DNA of 64,000 nucleotides, from positions 1-64,000 of the IMG/VR virus record IMGVR_UViG_3300019758_000001. One strand, written 5' to 3'. Position numbers and translations under genes: made by a program. Positions 1-7,698 of this stretch are shown here, in pieces. How positions within the stretch are numbered: position 1 is the stretch's first letter; every line of letters begins with the position of its first letter. The DNA comes from a virus. Below the pieces are notes generated by a model. It was given only the letters and a program-made list of their open reading frames with translations, had not been told where the DNA came from and did not search any database.

Positions 1-105
1 AGTCTTAATGTGTTTAGAGAAATAATTGACACTATGACAGTTAGTCATAGGTATACAGATAAGGATATAATTAGAATGGCGAGCGCAAATTACGAGATTG
101 TGTAA
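1..105 (+). CDS. Partial small phage protein, C-terminal end
   Basis: The frame is open from the window edge to a TAA stop and gives the last 34 residues of a small protein ending in MASANYEIV. Almost the same C-terminus is encoded at 2843-2989, so this is a paralogue whose start lies outside the window. No function is recognised. The paralogue is 48 aa long, so roughly 14 residues are probably missing here. Confidence 0.6.
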   Translation, partial: SLNVFREIIDTMTVSHRYTDKDIIRMASANYEIV

Positions 106-120
106 AAATTAAAAGTTCGC
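1..120 (+). repeat. Direct repeat, copy 1 (small gene plus leader)
   Basis: About 120 bases match 2885-3004 with scattered substitutions and no visible indel. The block covers the end of a small gene and the spacer down to the next promoter (shared spacer text AAAATTAAAAGTTCGCACT). It looks like duplication of a gene-plus-spacer cassette. Confidence 0.85.
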
Positions 121-125
121 ACTGT

Positions 126-165
126 CTAGTTTGTTTCTAAATAACGCATATAGCATATTTGCATA
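126..165 (+). promoter_or_regulatory. Early Bacteroidota-type promoter
   Basis: A TAGTTTGTTTCTAAATAA box is followed about 20 bases later by a CATATTTG -7-like box. The same upstream box recurs before many small genes in both outer arms. It should drive the HTH gene and the helicase behind it. Confidence 0.65.
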
Positions 166-183
166 AAGTAAAAGAATTACAAC

Positions 184-357
184 ATGAATATAATTAAAGA
201 ACTAATAGATGAGTACGGTATATCAAAAGCAGCTCTATGTGAAGCTCTTGAGATATCGTATCCAACCCTGCAAGCTAAGTATAAAGGCGGGAAGTTGAAG
301 GAGTATCAGAAAAAAGCAGTATTAGCTAAATGGGGAGGCTTATTAGATGGAAAGTAA
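184..357 (+). CDS. Small helix-turn-helix DNA-binding protein
   Basis: A 57-aa basic protein. The segment YGISKAALCEALEISYPTL reads as a helix-turn-helix of the Cro/XRE kind, with a basic tail after it. Its last 11 bases overlap the start of the helicase gene, so the two are probably translationally coupled. It may regulate the early promoter just upstream or help at the replication origin; neither role is shown by the sequence. It is too short to hold anything beyond the DNA-binding unit. Confidence 0.55.
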   Translation: MNIIKELIDEYGISKAALCEALEISYPTLQAKYKGGKLKEYQKKAVLAKWGGLLDGK

Positions 358-1612
358 ATACATTAGAGTTGGTACGACATACTTTAAAAGGACTAAGCGT
401 GGTCTGCAAGATTGGAGTCGCCAAACTATTATTGACGATTTCGATAAAGGATACCTTAAGAATATTGAAAAGTATGATGCGTTTTGCAACGAGCCTAGTC
501 ACACCAACTACAAGAAGGTTATCGATGAGGAGCTTAATATGTATAGCGAGTTGACTCATGTTCCGAAAAAAGGTGACTGTGATACCATCTTAGGTTTCAT
601 AAAGCACGTGTTTGGAGATCAACATGAGCTTGGATTAGACTATATTCAGATGCTATATACGAATCCGAAACATCTCCTGCCTATTTTATGCTTAGTTTCT
701 AACGAGAGAGGTACTGGAAAGACTACTTTTGGGTATTTTCTTACTTGGTTATTTCAGGATAACGCAACTAAAGTGAATCAGAAGCAGCTTGCTACTGAAT
801 TTAATGGCTCATATGCTGATAAGCTAGTGGCTTTTGTTGACGAATCACTAGTAAAATCAAGCTCTATACTTGAAAATCTTAAAGACTTATCTACAGCAAA
901 GACTATTGGGCTGAGAAAAATGAGATCTGACCACGTTGAAGTTCCATTTTACTGCAAATTCGTGATGATGTCTAATCATACTGACACGTTTATCAACGTA
1001 GATAAAGAGGAAATTAGATATTGGATTAGAGTATTAAAACCAGCAGAGTCGTTTAGTCCTAATTTCGAAGAGGATATTAAAGCTGAGATTCCTGCATTCC
1101 TATATATGTTGAGTAAGCGAGAAATGTTCACTAAAGAGAAGAGAACTAGAATGTGGTTTTCTGCCGATCAGCTAAATACAGATGCATTAGAGACTTTAAA
1201 GCATTCAAGTATTTCAGATGATGCCAAAACTTTCTTATCATGGATGTATGAGATTTGTGTAAATGAGAGTTTGACTGACGAATTAAGAACTCCAGTAAAA
1301 AGCATAGTTGATGACTGTTTTAATAAGAGATTGTCAGCATCTAAATGTAGGTTGTTAATTAAAAAGATGTTTCCAGATTACACTGAAACTAAGAAAGCTA
1401 GGATTAATATCGATAATCGCACCGACAGTTTGAATTGCTACCAAATACCAGTATCATTAATAGAAGCTCAATGTGTCGATCAAGGGTATTGTAAGAAAGG
1501 CGATCTTGTCGGCTTGCCCGATCTATCCTTAGATGGAATGGAGTCGAGAGAGGTTACCGAGGATGAGATTTCAGTATTAGAGGAGTCAGGATTATTAAAC
1601 CAAGTACCATAA
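347..1612 (+). CDS. SF3-type replicative helicase (DUF5906/D5-like ATPase)
   Basis: A 421-aa protein with a compact ATPase core. Walker A is SNERGTGKTT (residues 118-127, Lys125), Walker B is LVAFVDES (160-167, Asp165-Glu166), and the SF3 motif C is KFVMMSNH (204-211) with its sensor Asn. This order and spacing fit SF3 helicases of the D5/DUF5906 group that unwind DNA at phage forks. The first ~75 residues resemble the small D5 N-terminal domain, and the last ~180 are probably DNA-binding. No primase motif is present, so it likely works with the separate Toprim primase at 8049-8948. The ATG lies inside the end of the HTH gene. A short hairpin and a new promoter follow the stop. Confidence 0.85.
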   Translation: MESKYIRVGTTYFKRTKRGLQDWSRQTIIDDFDKGYLKNIEKYDAFCNEPSHTNYKKVIDEELNMYSELTHVPKKGDCDTILGFIKHVFGDQHELGLDYIQMLYTNPKHLLPILCLVSNERGTGKTTFGYFLTWLFQDNATKVNQKQLATEFNGSYADKLVAFVDESLVKSSSILENLKDLSTAKTIGLRKMRSDHVEVPFYCKFVMMSNHTDTFINVDKEEIRYWIRVLKPAESFSPNFEEDIKAEIPAFLYMLSKREMFTKEKRTRMWFSADQLNTDALETLKHSSISDDAKTFLSWMYEICVNESLTDELRTPVKSIVDDCFNKRLSASKCRLLIKKMFPDYTETKKARINIDNRTDSLNCYQIPVSLIEAQCVDQGYCKKGDLVGLPDLSLDGMESREVTEDEISVLEESGLLNQVP

Positions 1613-1620
1613 GCTAATAA

Positions 1621-1638
1621 AGGGGATAATTTCCCCTA
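1621..1638 (+). terminator. Short hairpin after the helicase gene
   Basis: AGGGGA / TCCCCT pairs six bases around a short AT loop right after the helicase stop. There is no clear T-run, because the next promoter begins at once, so termination may be partial. Confidence 0.45.
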
Positions 1639-1676
1639 TTTAGTTTGTTTCTTAATACAGCATACCTTATATTTAC
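1639..1676 (+). promoter_or_regulatory. Early promoter
   Basis: The box TTTAGTTTGTTTCTTAATA is followed by TATATTTA at the -7 position, a few bases before the ATG at 1680. It belongs to the repeated early promoter family. Confidence 0.65.
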
Positions 1677-1679
1677 ACC

Positions 1680-2114
1680 ATGAAAGAAAATAAAATATGG
1701 CTTAAGAGTGAGTTTACGGATGTGTTAGAATCTCACGGAATAGATACTGTGTGCTTCTTTGGATATGGTTTAGACTTTGAAGATTTGAGAGTTGGAGATT
1801 CGATATTCTTCTCTTATGCTTTTATGGGTAAAGATAGACACGCTAAATGTGAGAATGATGAACTTAATAAAGACTGGAAGAGTTATTTTGAAAACACTTG
1901 GGGTTGGCAGTTCGGAATGAATGATTTTAATATTTACGATGAATTTATTATAGTCGGAAAATATGAGCGAGTTTATTATAAAAACCCATACATGAAAGGC
2001 AGGTATAGATTAGAGGAGTGTTTTAGAGTTAAAAACAAGAGGACTGGTGAGATTAAGAAATTGTCTGGTAAAGATATTGATAACTGTTACTTACTATTTA
2101 CTAATCCTAAATAA
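1680..2114 (+). CDS. Hypothetical early protein, 144 aa
   Basis: Not recognised. An acidic and aromatic-rich protein (many Phe, Tyr and Trp) with no signal peptide, membrane segment or cysteine motif. It is transcribed alone from its own early promoter, whose -7 box lies immediately before the ATG, and another promoter follows the stop. This single-gene arrangement suggests an accessory early function, perhaps aimed at the host. Confidence 0.7.
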   Translation: MKENKIWLKSEFTDVLESHGIDTVCFFGYGLDFEDLRVGDSIFFSYAFMGKDRHAKCENDELNKDWKSYFENTWGWQFGMNDFNIYDEFIIVGKYERVYYKNPYMKGRYRLEECFRVKNKRTGEIKKLSGKDIDNCYLLFTNPK

Positions 2115-2119
2115 CGCTA

Positions 2120-2157
2120 TTTAGTTTGTTTCTTAATAACTAAAGCAGTATGTTTGT
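2120..2157 (+). promoter_or_regulatory. Early promoter
   Basis: TTTAGTTTGTTTCTTAATAA followed by a perfect TATGTTTG -7 box. The -7 box contains the ATG at 2150, which argues that translation really starts at the next ATG (2183). Confidence 0.75.
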
Positions 2158-2182
2158 AGTGAACTTAAAAATAAGAAAAGAC

Positions 2183-2533
2183 ATGAAGATTGATAAAGAG
2201 AAATTAGGAGACAGTTATATTATAGTCATCGAAAGAAAGAATCCGAAGAATGGCAAGTATGATGTCATTTACGCAATGGATGATGAAAAGCCAATGTGGA
2301 TGCACAGAAACGAGAGAGTCGGGTATCATTTCGCTAGTATCTCCCCTTCGACATTTCACAAGACAATTGATAGTGTTCAACATTCAGTAGAGTATCTAAA
2401 GTCGTGTTATTTTACATTTAACGATAGAATGTGTGTTTTTACAATGAATATCTTAAAGGAGCGATGCCGAATTACGTATGATAAAATAATGGATGATGTT
2501 GATGATTTTAATTTCGACGGGGAGTTTATTTAG
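2183..2533 (+). CDS. Hypothetical early protein, 116 aa
   Basis: Not recognised. An in-frame ATG exists at 2150, but it lies inside the -7 promoter box. I therefore chose Met at 2183, which follows an A/G-rich stretch. The protein is soluble and mixed-charge. Its stop codon TAG is part of the TTTAGTTTG box of the next promoter, so the C-terminus ends in Ile-stop, as in several other cassettes here. Confidence 0.65.
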   Translation: MKIDKEKLGDSYIIVIERKNPKNGKYDVIYAMDDEKPMWMHRNERVGYHFASISPSTFHKTIDSVQHSVEYLKSCYFTFNDRMCVFTMNILKERCRITYDKIMDDVDDFNFDGEFI

Positions 2534-2566
2534 TTTGTTTCTAAACAAAATCCCACCTATATTTAC
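2529..2566 (+). promoter_or_regulatory. Early promoter overlapping an upstream stop codon
   Basis: TTTAGTTTGTTTCTAAACAA with a TATATTTA -7 box. The TAG in the box is the stop of the preceding gene. Confidence 0.65.
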
Positions 2567-2585
2567 ATAAACTAAAACGAGAGAT

Positions 2586-2840
2586 ATGAAAAACGAAAGA
2601 GCAGTAGAGATTATACGTATTTGCCTAGAGGAATTAAAAACAGAGAAGTATGAGCAATCAAGAATAGGTCTGGCACGCATAGCTAATCAGGCTTTAGATG
2701 TGATCGCTAGTGTAGATCCCCTTGCAAAGATTATGATCGATACTGGGAATGCTAAACGAACTAAGGACTGGTTGGAGTTGTGTGGTGAAACTGAAATGCA
2801 AGTCATGTCAACAATTATAGATGCAGATTGGAGAGTTTAG
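2586..2840 (+). CDS. Hypothetical early protein, 84 aa
   Basis: Not recognised. A small, probably all-helical protein. It is the first gene of a two-gene unit with the 48-aa gene that starts two bases after its stop. Confidence 0.65.
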   Translation: MKNERAVEIIRICLEELKTEKYEQSRIGLARIANQALDVIASVDPLAKIMIDTGNAKRTKDWLELCGETEMQVMSTIIDADWRV

Positions 2841-2842
2841 GC

Positions 2843-2989
2843 ATGAGGAATATAAGTGTGAGTTTCCTCGGAAGGGAACGAGGTAGTCTTGATGTGTTTA
2901 GGGAAATAGTTGGCACTATGATAGTTAAGCACGGGCATACAGATAAGGATATAATTAGAATGGCGAGCGCAAATTACGAGATTGTGTAA
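2843..2989 (+). CDS. Hypothetical 48-aa protein, paralogue of the left-edge gene
   Basis: The ATG lies two bases after the previous stop. The C-terminal 34 residues are nearly the same as those at the left edge of the window, including MASANYEIV, so the gene is duplicated. Function unknown. A short CCTCG/CGAGG hairpin lies inside its 5' part. Confidence 0.6.
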   Translation: MRNISVSFLGRERGSLDVFREIVGTMIVKHGHTDKDIIRMASANYEIV

Positions 2990-3004
2990 AAATTAAAAGT
3001 TCGC
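2885..3004 (+). repeat. Direct repeat, copy 2
   Basis: Second copy of the block at 1-120, at a constant offset of 2884 bases. The identity extends past the stop codon into the spacer and ends at the promoter. Confidence 0.85.
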
Positions 3005-3009
3005 ACTAT

Positions 3010-3046
3010 TCAGTTTTGTTCTTAATAATAAAAGCAGTAGATTTGA
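3010..3046 (+). promoter_or_regulatory. Early promoter
   Basis: TCAGTTTTGTTCTTAATAA followed by a perfect TAGATTTG -7 box about 25 bases before the ATG at 3071. Confidence 0.7.
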
Positions 3047-3070
3047 AATGTAATTAAAAATAAAGAAGAT

Positions 3071-3409
3071 ATGAAAGTAGGAGATGATGTATATTTAGAG
3101 CCATTAAATAATGCTGCAATACGCAGTAATGAGTCAATCAAAACGACAATCACTAAGATTGGAAGAAAGTATATAACAGTTGAGAAGTGGGATTGTAAGT
3201 TTTTTAAAGATACTATGATGCATTTCAATGGTGATTATGGTGGTAATTACAGGCTTTATTTTTCAGAGCAAGACTTGTTGGATAAGCAGGAATCTGTACA
3301 AATAAGTAGGGAGATTGGGTTTAGATTCAGTAATTATTTCGCAACACCTCAATTCAGCCTGAGTGCATTAAGACAAATAAAGGAAATTATTGATAATGAT
3401 AAGATATGA
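3071..3409 (+). CDS. Hypothetical early protein, 112 aa
   Basis: Not recognised as a family. The N-terminus (MKVGDDVYLEPLNN...TITKIGRKYITVEKWD) reads like a small SH3/KOW-type beta barrel, a fold common in tiny phage proteins. The start follows AAGAAGAT. The stop overlaps the next ATG by four bases (ATGA), so the pair is translationally coupled. Confidence 0.7.
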   Translation: MKVGDDVYLEPLNNAAIRSNESIKTTITKIGRKYITVEKWDCKFFKDTMMHFNGDYGGNYRLYFSEQDLLDKQESVQISREIGFRFSNYFATPQFSLSALRQIKEIIDNDKI

Positions 3410-3600
3410 AATACTACCAAACAGAATACTCAGCAGGATCATTAGGTTCTCAAGGCGTTATTATAGCTGAGTCGCAGGAAGAGTTACTGCAAGAGTTAGA
3501 TAAAGTAGACTTGGCGTATATTGATTATATTAGAGCCGTAAAAGATATAGAGTACAAGGAATTAGAGCTCCCGATTCACGTATCATGGGATGAATGCTAA
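3406..3600 (+). CDS. Hypothetical early protein, 64 aa
   Basis: Not recognised. It overlaps the preceding gene by ATGA. Acidic, with no membrane segment. A new early promoter begins directly after its stop. Confidence 0.65.
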   Translation: MKYYQTEYSAGSLGSQGVIIAESQEELLQELDKVDLAYIDYIRAVKDIEYKELELPIHVSWDEC

Positions 3601-3637
3601 TCTAGTTTGTTTCTTAATAAAACTATACCGATATTTA
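3601..3637 (+). promoter_or_regulatory. Early promoter
   Basis: TCTAGTTTGTTTCTTAATAA followed by GATATTTA close to the ATG at 3642, giving a very short leader. Confidence 0.6.
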
Positions 3638-3641
3638 CATC

Positions 3642-3842
3642 ATGAAAGTTAAAGTAAGCACAAAATACAGCATTTGCCCTGAGGTTCAATTAAGAGATCG
3701 CGGATTTGAGGTCTGGTCGTGGGATTATGACATTAATTATATCACAATGGATATTACTGGCGATGAATCTAGACTACCTGAATGGGCTACGTTAATCACT
3801 CCTGCCCTTTATAGTGGGAATAAAAAGAAAAAAATATGGTAA
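3642..3842 (+). CDS. Hypothetical early protein, 66 aa
   Basis: Not recognised. It ends in a short lysine-rich tail (GNKKKKIW), and its last codons overlap the next gene by seven bases. First gene of a small three-gene unit. Confidence 0.6.
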   Translation: MKVKVSTKYSICPEVQLRDRGFEVWSWDYDINYITMDITGDESRLPEWATLITPALYSGNKKKKIW

Positions 3843-4051
3843 ATTATCACGACGCAGATCTTATTCCGATTCATATCAGGGATGGCTTTGACAGGTATCA
3901 CAAGCCGTATTTAGTTGAGTCTGGTGAGTACGGCTATTACGTGCAGCAACGGTGGGATTCTCTTGTTGATGAATATTGCGAAGAGTCGATACTTAATAAG
4001 ATTAACGAATTGGAAAGTAGATTGGATAATTATAAAAATAAGAGAAGATGA
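3836..4051 (+). CDS. Hypothetical early protein, 71 aa
   Basis: Not recognised. The C-terminal third is a short predicted coiled coil (leucine-spaced NKINELESRLDNYKNK). It overlaps its neighbours on both sides, with ATGA at 4048. Confidence 0.6.
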   Translation: MVNYHDADLIPIHIRDGFDRYHKPYLVESGEYGYYVQQRWDSLVDEYCEESILNKINELESRLDNYKNKRR

Positions 4052-4200
4052 AATACGAAAAAGGAAAAGCCTACCTATTAGACGGAAAGCACAAAGTAAC
4101 ACTAGTCCATTTCTGAGCTACGATGATTTTTTGTAAAGTACGAGATGAGGAAACTGGTGGTGAATGGGAAACAATGCTTGGGAGATTAACCGCTATTTAG
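4048..4200 (+). pseudogene. Small gene interrupted by an in-frame TGA
   Basis: Starting at the ATG that overlaps the previous stop, the frame encodes MKYEKGKAYLLDGKHKVTLV then His-Phe, and meets TGA at 4114-4116. Without that stop it would continue in frame to 4200 for 50 residues in total. The downstream part (FCKVRDEETGGEWETM) reads like a natural continuation of a small beta-rich protein. An internal ATG at 4123 could restart translation. The final TAG at 4198 belongs to the next promoter box. I read this as a nonsense-interrupted gene; readthrough or two tiny genes are alternatives. Confidence 0.5.
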
Positions 4201-4233
4201 ATTTGATCTTAACTTATTCCTGCTTATATTTGT
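4196..4233 (+). promoter_or_regulatory. Early promoter overlapping an upstream stop
   Basis: TTTAGATTTGATCTTAACTT followed by a perfect TATATTTG -7 box. Confidence 0.7.
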
Positions 4234-4256
4234 AGGGAACTAATAAAACAAATGAT

Positions 4257-4625
4257 ATGAAAACACCAGATTTAAGAAAATGCGAAAAAGGAGATATCCT
4301 AGTAACTGTACATGGGAATCCGCTAATTTACGTTGGTGCAATCAGACCCGAGCCATATCCACACGAAATCGCTTATCCAGACCCTAAAATGGGAAATGGC
4401 AGCAGAACATGGGATGGACAGGTATTCTTGAAATCGAAATTGGAGGCTGATGAGGATGTTGCTTTTATTTTGAAAGAGTATTTGGGAGAAGAGTTGATGT
4501 TTGAGTATTACGACAAGACATTGGAGAAGTGGGTATTTGACAGCGACTCTATTACTCCTGCCTTAATTAAAGCGAGTAATAATTTTAGATACATGAAAAT
4601 ACTACGAGATGAAAATGACAGCTAA
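4257..4625 (+). CDS. Hypothetical early protein, 122 aa
   Basis: Not recognised. The N-terminal half has a small beta-barrel look (CEKGDILVTVHGNPLIYVG). It overlaps the next gene by 17 bases. The promoter at 4196 lies directly upstream. Confidence 0.65.
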   Translation: MKTPDLRKCEKGDILVTVHGNPLIYVGAIRPEPYPHEIAYPDPKMGNGSRTWDGQVFLKSKLEADEDVAFILKEYLGEELMFEYYDKTLEKWVFDSDSITPALIKASNNFRYMKILRDENDS

Positions 4626-4794
4626 AGATAAGGCATTACAACTAACTCTAGCGTTTGGTTACGACACGTATCTAGCACAAGAATGTGTTAAGCAAATCAC
4701 TTCTGCCCTTGAAGATTATGGACAAGGAACTGATGAGCTTCAGAATATGGATAGATTAATGGCGTATTGGGATGAAGTTTACGAAGAAATATAG
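4609..4794 (+). CDS. Hypothetical 61-aa helical protein
   Basis: Not recognised. Short, acidic and mostly helical. The ATG at 4609 lies within the end of the previous gene; an alternative in-frame ATG is at 4615. The next gene starts five bases after its stop. Confidence 0.6.
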   Translation: MKMTAKDKALQLTLAFGYDTYLAQECVKQITSALEDYGQGTDELQNMDRLMAYWDEVYEEI

Positions 4795-4799
4795 AATAT

Positions 4800-5147
4800 A
4801 TGAAAAATAAATTAGGAGTATCAGATTTTAACTTTAATGAGAATTCTTATTGGAGAAACGACAAGCAATACACGGTAAAAGACCTGATCGACTTATCGAA
4901 GGATTTACCAGATATTAAGATTCCTTTATCCGTTATAGATCTCGGAATTATGCCTTGGGGCGAGCAATCCATTCACAGCTTAGCTTATCATATAAAAAGA
5001 ATGAACGATGCAGATTTATCTCATCCAGTAATACTTGATGATATGGGATTTATTTGCGACGGGTGGCATAGGGTTTTAAAAGCAGTAGTCGCAGGTGATG
5101 AATTTATATACGGAAGAAGATTAACTACAATGCCAGAATCATGCTGA
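4800..5147 (+). CDS. ParB/sulfiredoxin-fold-like protein, 115 aa
   Basis: The central segment LSHPVILDDMGFICDGWHRV, followed by KAVVAGDEFIYGRRL, matches the ParB/Srx-fold pattern 'hPiil d..G.I.DG.HR...a...G'. In that fold the G-x-x-DG-x-HR loop binds nucleotide or phosphate. Phage members include DNA-modification helpers and nucleases. Only the small domain is present here, without the ParB helix-turn-helix, so partitioning is unlikely. I am fairly sure of the fold and unsure of the activity. Its last seven bases overlap the next gene. Confidence 0.55.
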   Translation: MKNKLGVSDFNFNENSYWRNDKQYTVKDLIDLSKDLPDIKIPLSVIDLGIMPWGEQSIHSLAYHIKRMNDADLSHPVILDDMGFICDGWHRVLKAVVAGDEFIYGRRLTTMPESC

Positions 5148-5317
5148 GACGATATTTCTACAAGAAACGCATAGCTCGACTCATAGAGCAAAAAGCTTGC
5201 GAGGTTCGAATCGCAGAGGGTATATTTAATTTCATACCAAGTAAGTATTACAGTCAAGCACTTTATGTCGCGAAAAAGCAATTAGAAACATTAAAAAAGT
5301 TAAGAGATGAAAAATGA
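5141..5317 (+). CDS. Hypothetical basic 58-aa protein
   Basis: Short ORF overlapping both neighbours (by 7 and 11 bases), which supports coding. Arg/Lys-rich N-terminus (MLRRYFYKKRIARLIEQK). Function unknown; a nucleic-acid contact is possible from charge alone. Confidence 0.6.
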   Translation: MLRRYFYKKRIARLIEQKACEVRIAEGIFNFIPSKYYSQALYVAKKQLETLKKLRDEK

Positions 5318-5909
5318 AATTAGAATTGACGGTATTTTATATCGTAAGGCTGAAGAGGCTGAGATTAAAGCAGGTGAATGGTGGTATCACAGTACTGGAT
5401 CTGTAAATTTAATCCTAGAGGTTACTGACGATCACGGCGGAACAGTTAAATGTATGCCGACCTATGGAGATGGTAAGAATGCGTCATTCCATGGAGTATC
5501 CACGATGACTGACAGGGTTGATATTAAGGAAGTTGAGCGCCTACTTATCAGTCAGGCTGAGAAGAAAGGGTATAAGAAAGGGGTTAGTGTTAATGGGACG
5601 TATATAACCAATAGGCTAATTAGGTCTGAAGAGTTCAGTATTGAGGATTCAGGATTATATATGGATGATTTCTTAATTTTTAATAGCGAAACAGGCAGGT
5701 GGGTAGAAATTATCGAGGAGAAGAGGCCGCCTTACAATAATATTTTTGGTACTAAGTTTTTTGACGGTGATGAATTTTGGTGGGTAGGCCAAAAAGGGGA
5801 GATTACTATGGGTGATTCTTTCGACGACCAATGCCACACCAATAAAGCCTGTTTATTCATTGGGACTTGGCGCGAATGCCATAAGTGGATTTACGATAAT
5901 TGGAAATAA
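5307..5909 (+). CDS. Hypothetical early protein, 200 aa
   Basis: Not recognised. Two similar Trp/Gly-rich halves are suggested by AGEWWYHS near residue 25 and DEFWWVGQKGE near residue 160. No signal peptide or membrane span. Last gene before a strong promoter at 5917. Confidence 0.65.
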   Translation: MKNEIRIDGILYRKAEEAEIKAGEWWYHSTGSVNLILEVTDDHGGTVKCMPTYGDGKNASFHGVSTMTDRVDIKEVERLLISQAEKKGYKKGVSVNGTYITNRLIRSEEFSIEDSGLYMDDFLIFNSETGRWVEIIEEKRPPYNNIFGTKFFDGDEFWWVGQKGEITMGDSFDDQCHTNKACLFIGTWRECHKWIYDNWK

Positions 5910-5916
5910 AATCACA

Positions 5917-5954
5917 AAATACTTGCACGGTAATTATATTGGTAGTATATTTGC
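5917..5954 (+). promoter_or_regulatory. Strong promoter of the AAAATACTTGCA class
   Basis: AAAATACTTGCAC forms an extended -33 box, followed about 20 bases later by TATATTTG. The same extended box occurs in the - strand promoters at 53451-53490 and 54834-54873. Confidence 0.75.
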
Positions 5955-5976
5955 CGTGTAATCAAAACTAAAGAAG

Positions 5977-6354
5977 ATGAGAAAAAAAGAACTAATAAAA
6001 GCCCTAAACGTATACACATTCAAAGACCTAACCATGCTTAAAGAGATATGTGAATGTCATTTAAGCCAAGGCAGGACAGCTAAAGTCGAAGAAGATTGTG
6101 TCAGGATATTTAGTGAGGGTGGATGTCCATTATTCAAGCTCACAATGAAAGAAGCTCAATGGGTGTCTCGTAGGCCTAAGAATTTTGATAGCATTTCGAA
6201 TAAATATCTTGAGAGGATGTATAAAGGTGGAGTGTATAATCGGATCGTAGGGGTTAATCCAGCAATGATGCAAATGGATAAACCTTATTCGTATATTGAT
6301 GAGGATGAGACATATAGACCAAGTATGAGTTTAAGTAAAGCTAACCCAAAATAA
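5977..6354 (+). CDS. Hypothetical early protein, 125 aa
   Basis: Not recognised. Basic N-terminal half with two Cys residues close together. It heads the operon that runs to the phosphoesterase gene at 9834-11066. Confidence 0.65.
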   Translation: MRKKELIKALNVYTFKDLTMLKEICECHLSQGRTAKVEEDCVRIFSEGGCPLFKLTMKEAQWVSRRPKNFDSISNKYLERMYKGGVYNRIVGVNPAMMQMDKPYSYIDEDETYRPSMSLSKANPK

Positions 6355-6364
6355 AAAGAAAGAT

Positions 6365-6877
6365 ATGAAATTTAAAAAAGGAGACAAGGTAAGAATTAAG
6401 AGTTTAGAATGGTATAACACTAATAAGGATTCTAGTGGAGATATTGATTGTCAAGTTGGATTCGAGGAAGATATGCTTAAATATTTCGGATTAGAGACTA
6501 CTGTAACTTATGCTGATGGATCATACAGGGTAGATATTGATAATGGTAAGTGGTCTTGGGAGGATATGTTTTTCGAAGAGGACATTCCAGACAACACGAA
6601 AAAATACGGGCAAAAGGATGAAGATATTATTACAATCTGCCAAAACCGAAACCTTTCATTCTGTTACGGTAATGCTCTGAAGTATGCAAAACGCATTGCA
6701 ATGGTAGCTGAAATGCCTGATGATGAACAGCATCTATATAAACATACTTATCATAAGGGTGGACAGTTAGACTTAGATAAGATGGAGGATTATATCAAAA
6801 GAGAGGCAGAAGTAGATTATGAGTCGGCTGAGTTCTTATTTGAGGAATGCATGGAGATCTTAGGGGATGTCGCATAA
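6365..6877 (+). CDS. Hypothetical two-part early protein, 170 aa
   Basis: The N-terminal ~75 residues start MKFKKGDKVRIKSLEWY and end YRVDIDNGKWSWEDMFFEE. This is the pattern of a small SH3-like barrel seen in many phage proteins of this phylum. The C-terminal half is acidic and helical. Function unknown. The next gene starts inside its end. Confidence 0.65.
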   Translation: MKFKKGDKVRIKSLEWYNTNKDSSGDIDCQVGFEEDMLKYFGLETTVTYADGSYRVDIDNGKWSWEDMFFEEDIPDNTKKYGQKDEDIITICQNRNLSFCYGNALKYAKRIAMVAEMPDDEQHLYKHTYHKGGQLDLDKMEDYIKREAEVDYESAEFLFEECMEILGDVA

Positions 6878-7037
6878 GCATACTTGGAACGTTCAAGTGA
6901 TAAAAGGAAAGACTCTGTTAAAATTCCCGAATAAAGAAACGGGTGAGATGGAGTCTTATTTCGAAAAAGAGGCTACTTTAGGAGAAATGTTAATGATGGT
7001 TAAGAAATCAATTTTAAAAAATAGAGAAGATGAATGA
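6867..7037 (+). CDS. Hypothetical 56-aa protein
   Basis: Small ORF that overlaps both neighbours (11 and 8 bases), a strong sign that it is translated. Basic N-terminus and Met-rich helix (TLGEMLMMVKKS). Function unknown. Confidence 0.6.
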   Translation: MSHKHTWNVQVIKGKTLLKFPNKETGEMESYFEKEATLGEMLMMVKKSILKNREDE

Positions 7038-7416
7038 TAAAATTAAATGGTTTGGTAGATATTTAGGGTGTAAATGTTCAGTGCAAGGTGAGCGCGACCC
7101 ACTTAAACTTATAGGTGTGGATTCTGATAATGTTGCAGATTGGGCATGTTTCAAAAGCAAAGCCTTATTACCTCAAGTCGTTGACGATTGTGTTTTAATT
7201 CTAAAAGAGCTTAAGAATATAGGTAATGAGGATTTTGCTGAAATAAATAAATTAAGAAATAATATTCATGGAACAGACGACGTAGTGTTTGAAGATAAGC
7301 ATGAACTCTTACACTCGTGGCACTTCCTACCAGAAGAAGTAGACTTCCTGCGCTCCAAAGGTTACGCAATCGGAATCCCTAAAGAATATTATATTACGGA
7401 GGATGAATTAAAATAG
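7030..7416 (+). CDS. Hypothetical early protein, 128 aa
   Basis: Not recognised. The C-terminal part (SWHFLPEEVDFLRSKGYAIG) is a short motif of a kind common in small phage proteins. It starts with GAAGATGAATG inside the previous gene's end. Confidence 0.65.
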   Translation: MNDKIKWFGRYLGCKCSVQGERDPLKLIGVDSDNVADWACFKSKALLPQVVDDCVLILKELKNIGNEDFAEINKLRNNIHGTDDVVFEDKHELLHSWHFLPEEVDFLRSKGYAIGIPKEYYITEDELK

Positions 7417-7422
7417 AGAGAG

Positions 7423-7698
7423 ATGAAAAATGATATTGAAAGACTTAAGAGTGCTGTTGATTTATTAAAGTCAGCACTGGATGAAGACACATTAGATTTA
7501 TACGATTCGTGCGATGAGTCGAAATTCTACATTAGCATCGCTGGTTACATGAGTGGAGATTATCTTGATGTCTACTTCTCTAGCTACAGTCCTAAGTGGA
7601 ATAATGAGATAGACTTAAGTATGTGTGTCACTGAATGTGTTCCAGAACTTGAAGTTTTACTGAGTGATTATTCAGATTTATTTACATACGAATCATGA
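7423..7698 (+). CDS. Hypothetical acidic 91-aa protein
   Basis: Not recognised. Strongly acidic. The stop overlaps the next ATG by four bases (ATGA). Confidence 0.65.
   Translation: MKNDIERLKSAVDLLKSALDEDTLDLYDSCDESKFYISIAGYMSGDYLDVYFSSYSPKWNNEIDLSMCVTECVPELEVLLSDYSDLFTYES

Noticed and set aside
4048-4200. Recoding of TGA as an amino acid (alternative genetic code).
   Set aside because: Many genes here end in TGA, including numerous ATGA overlaps, and tryptophan positions use TGG. One interrupted frame is better explained by mutation or error.
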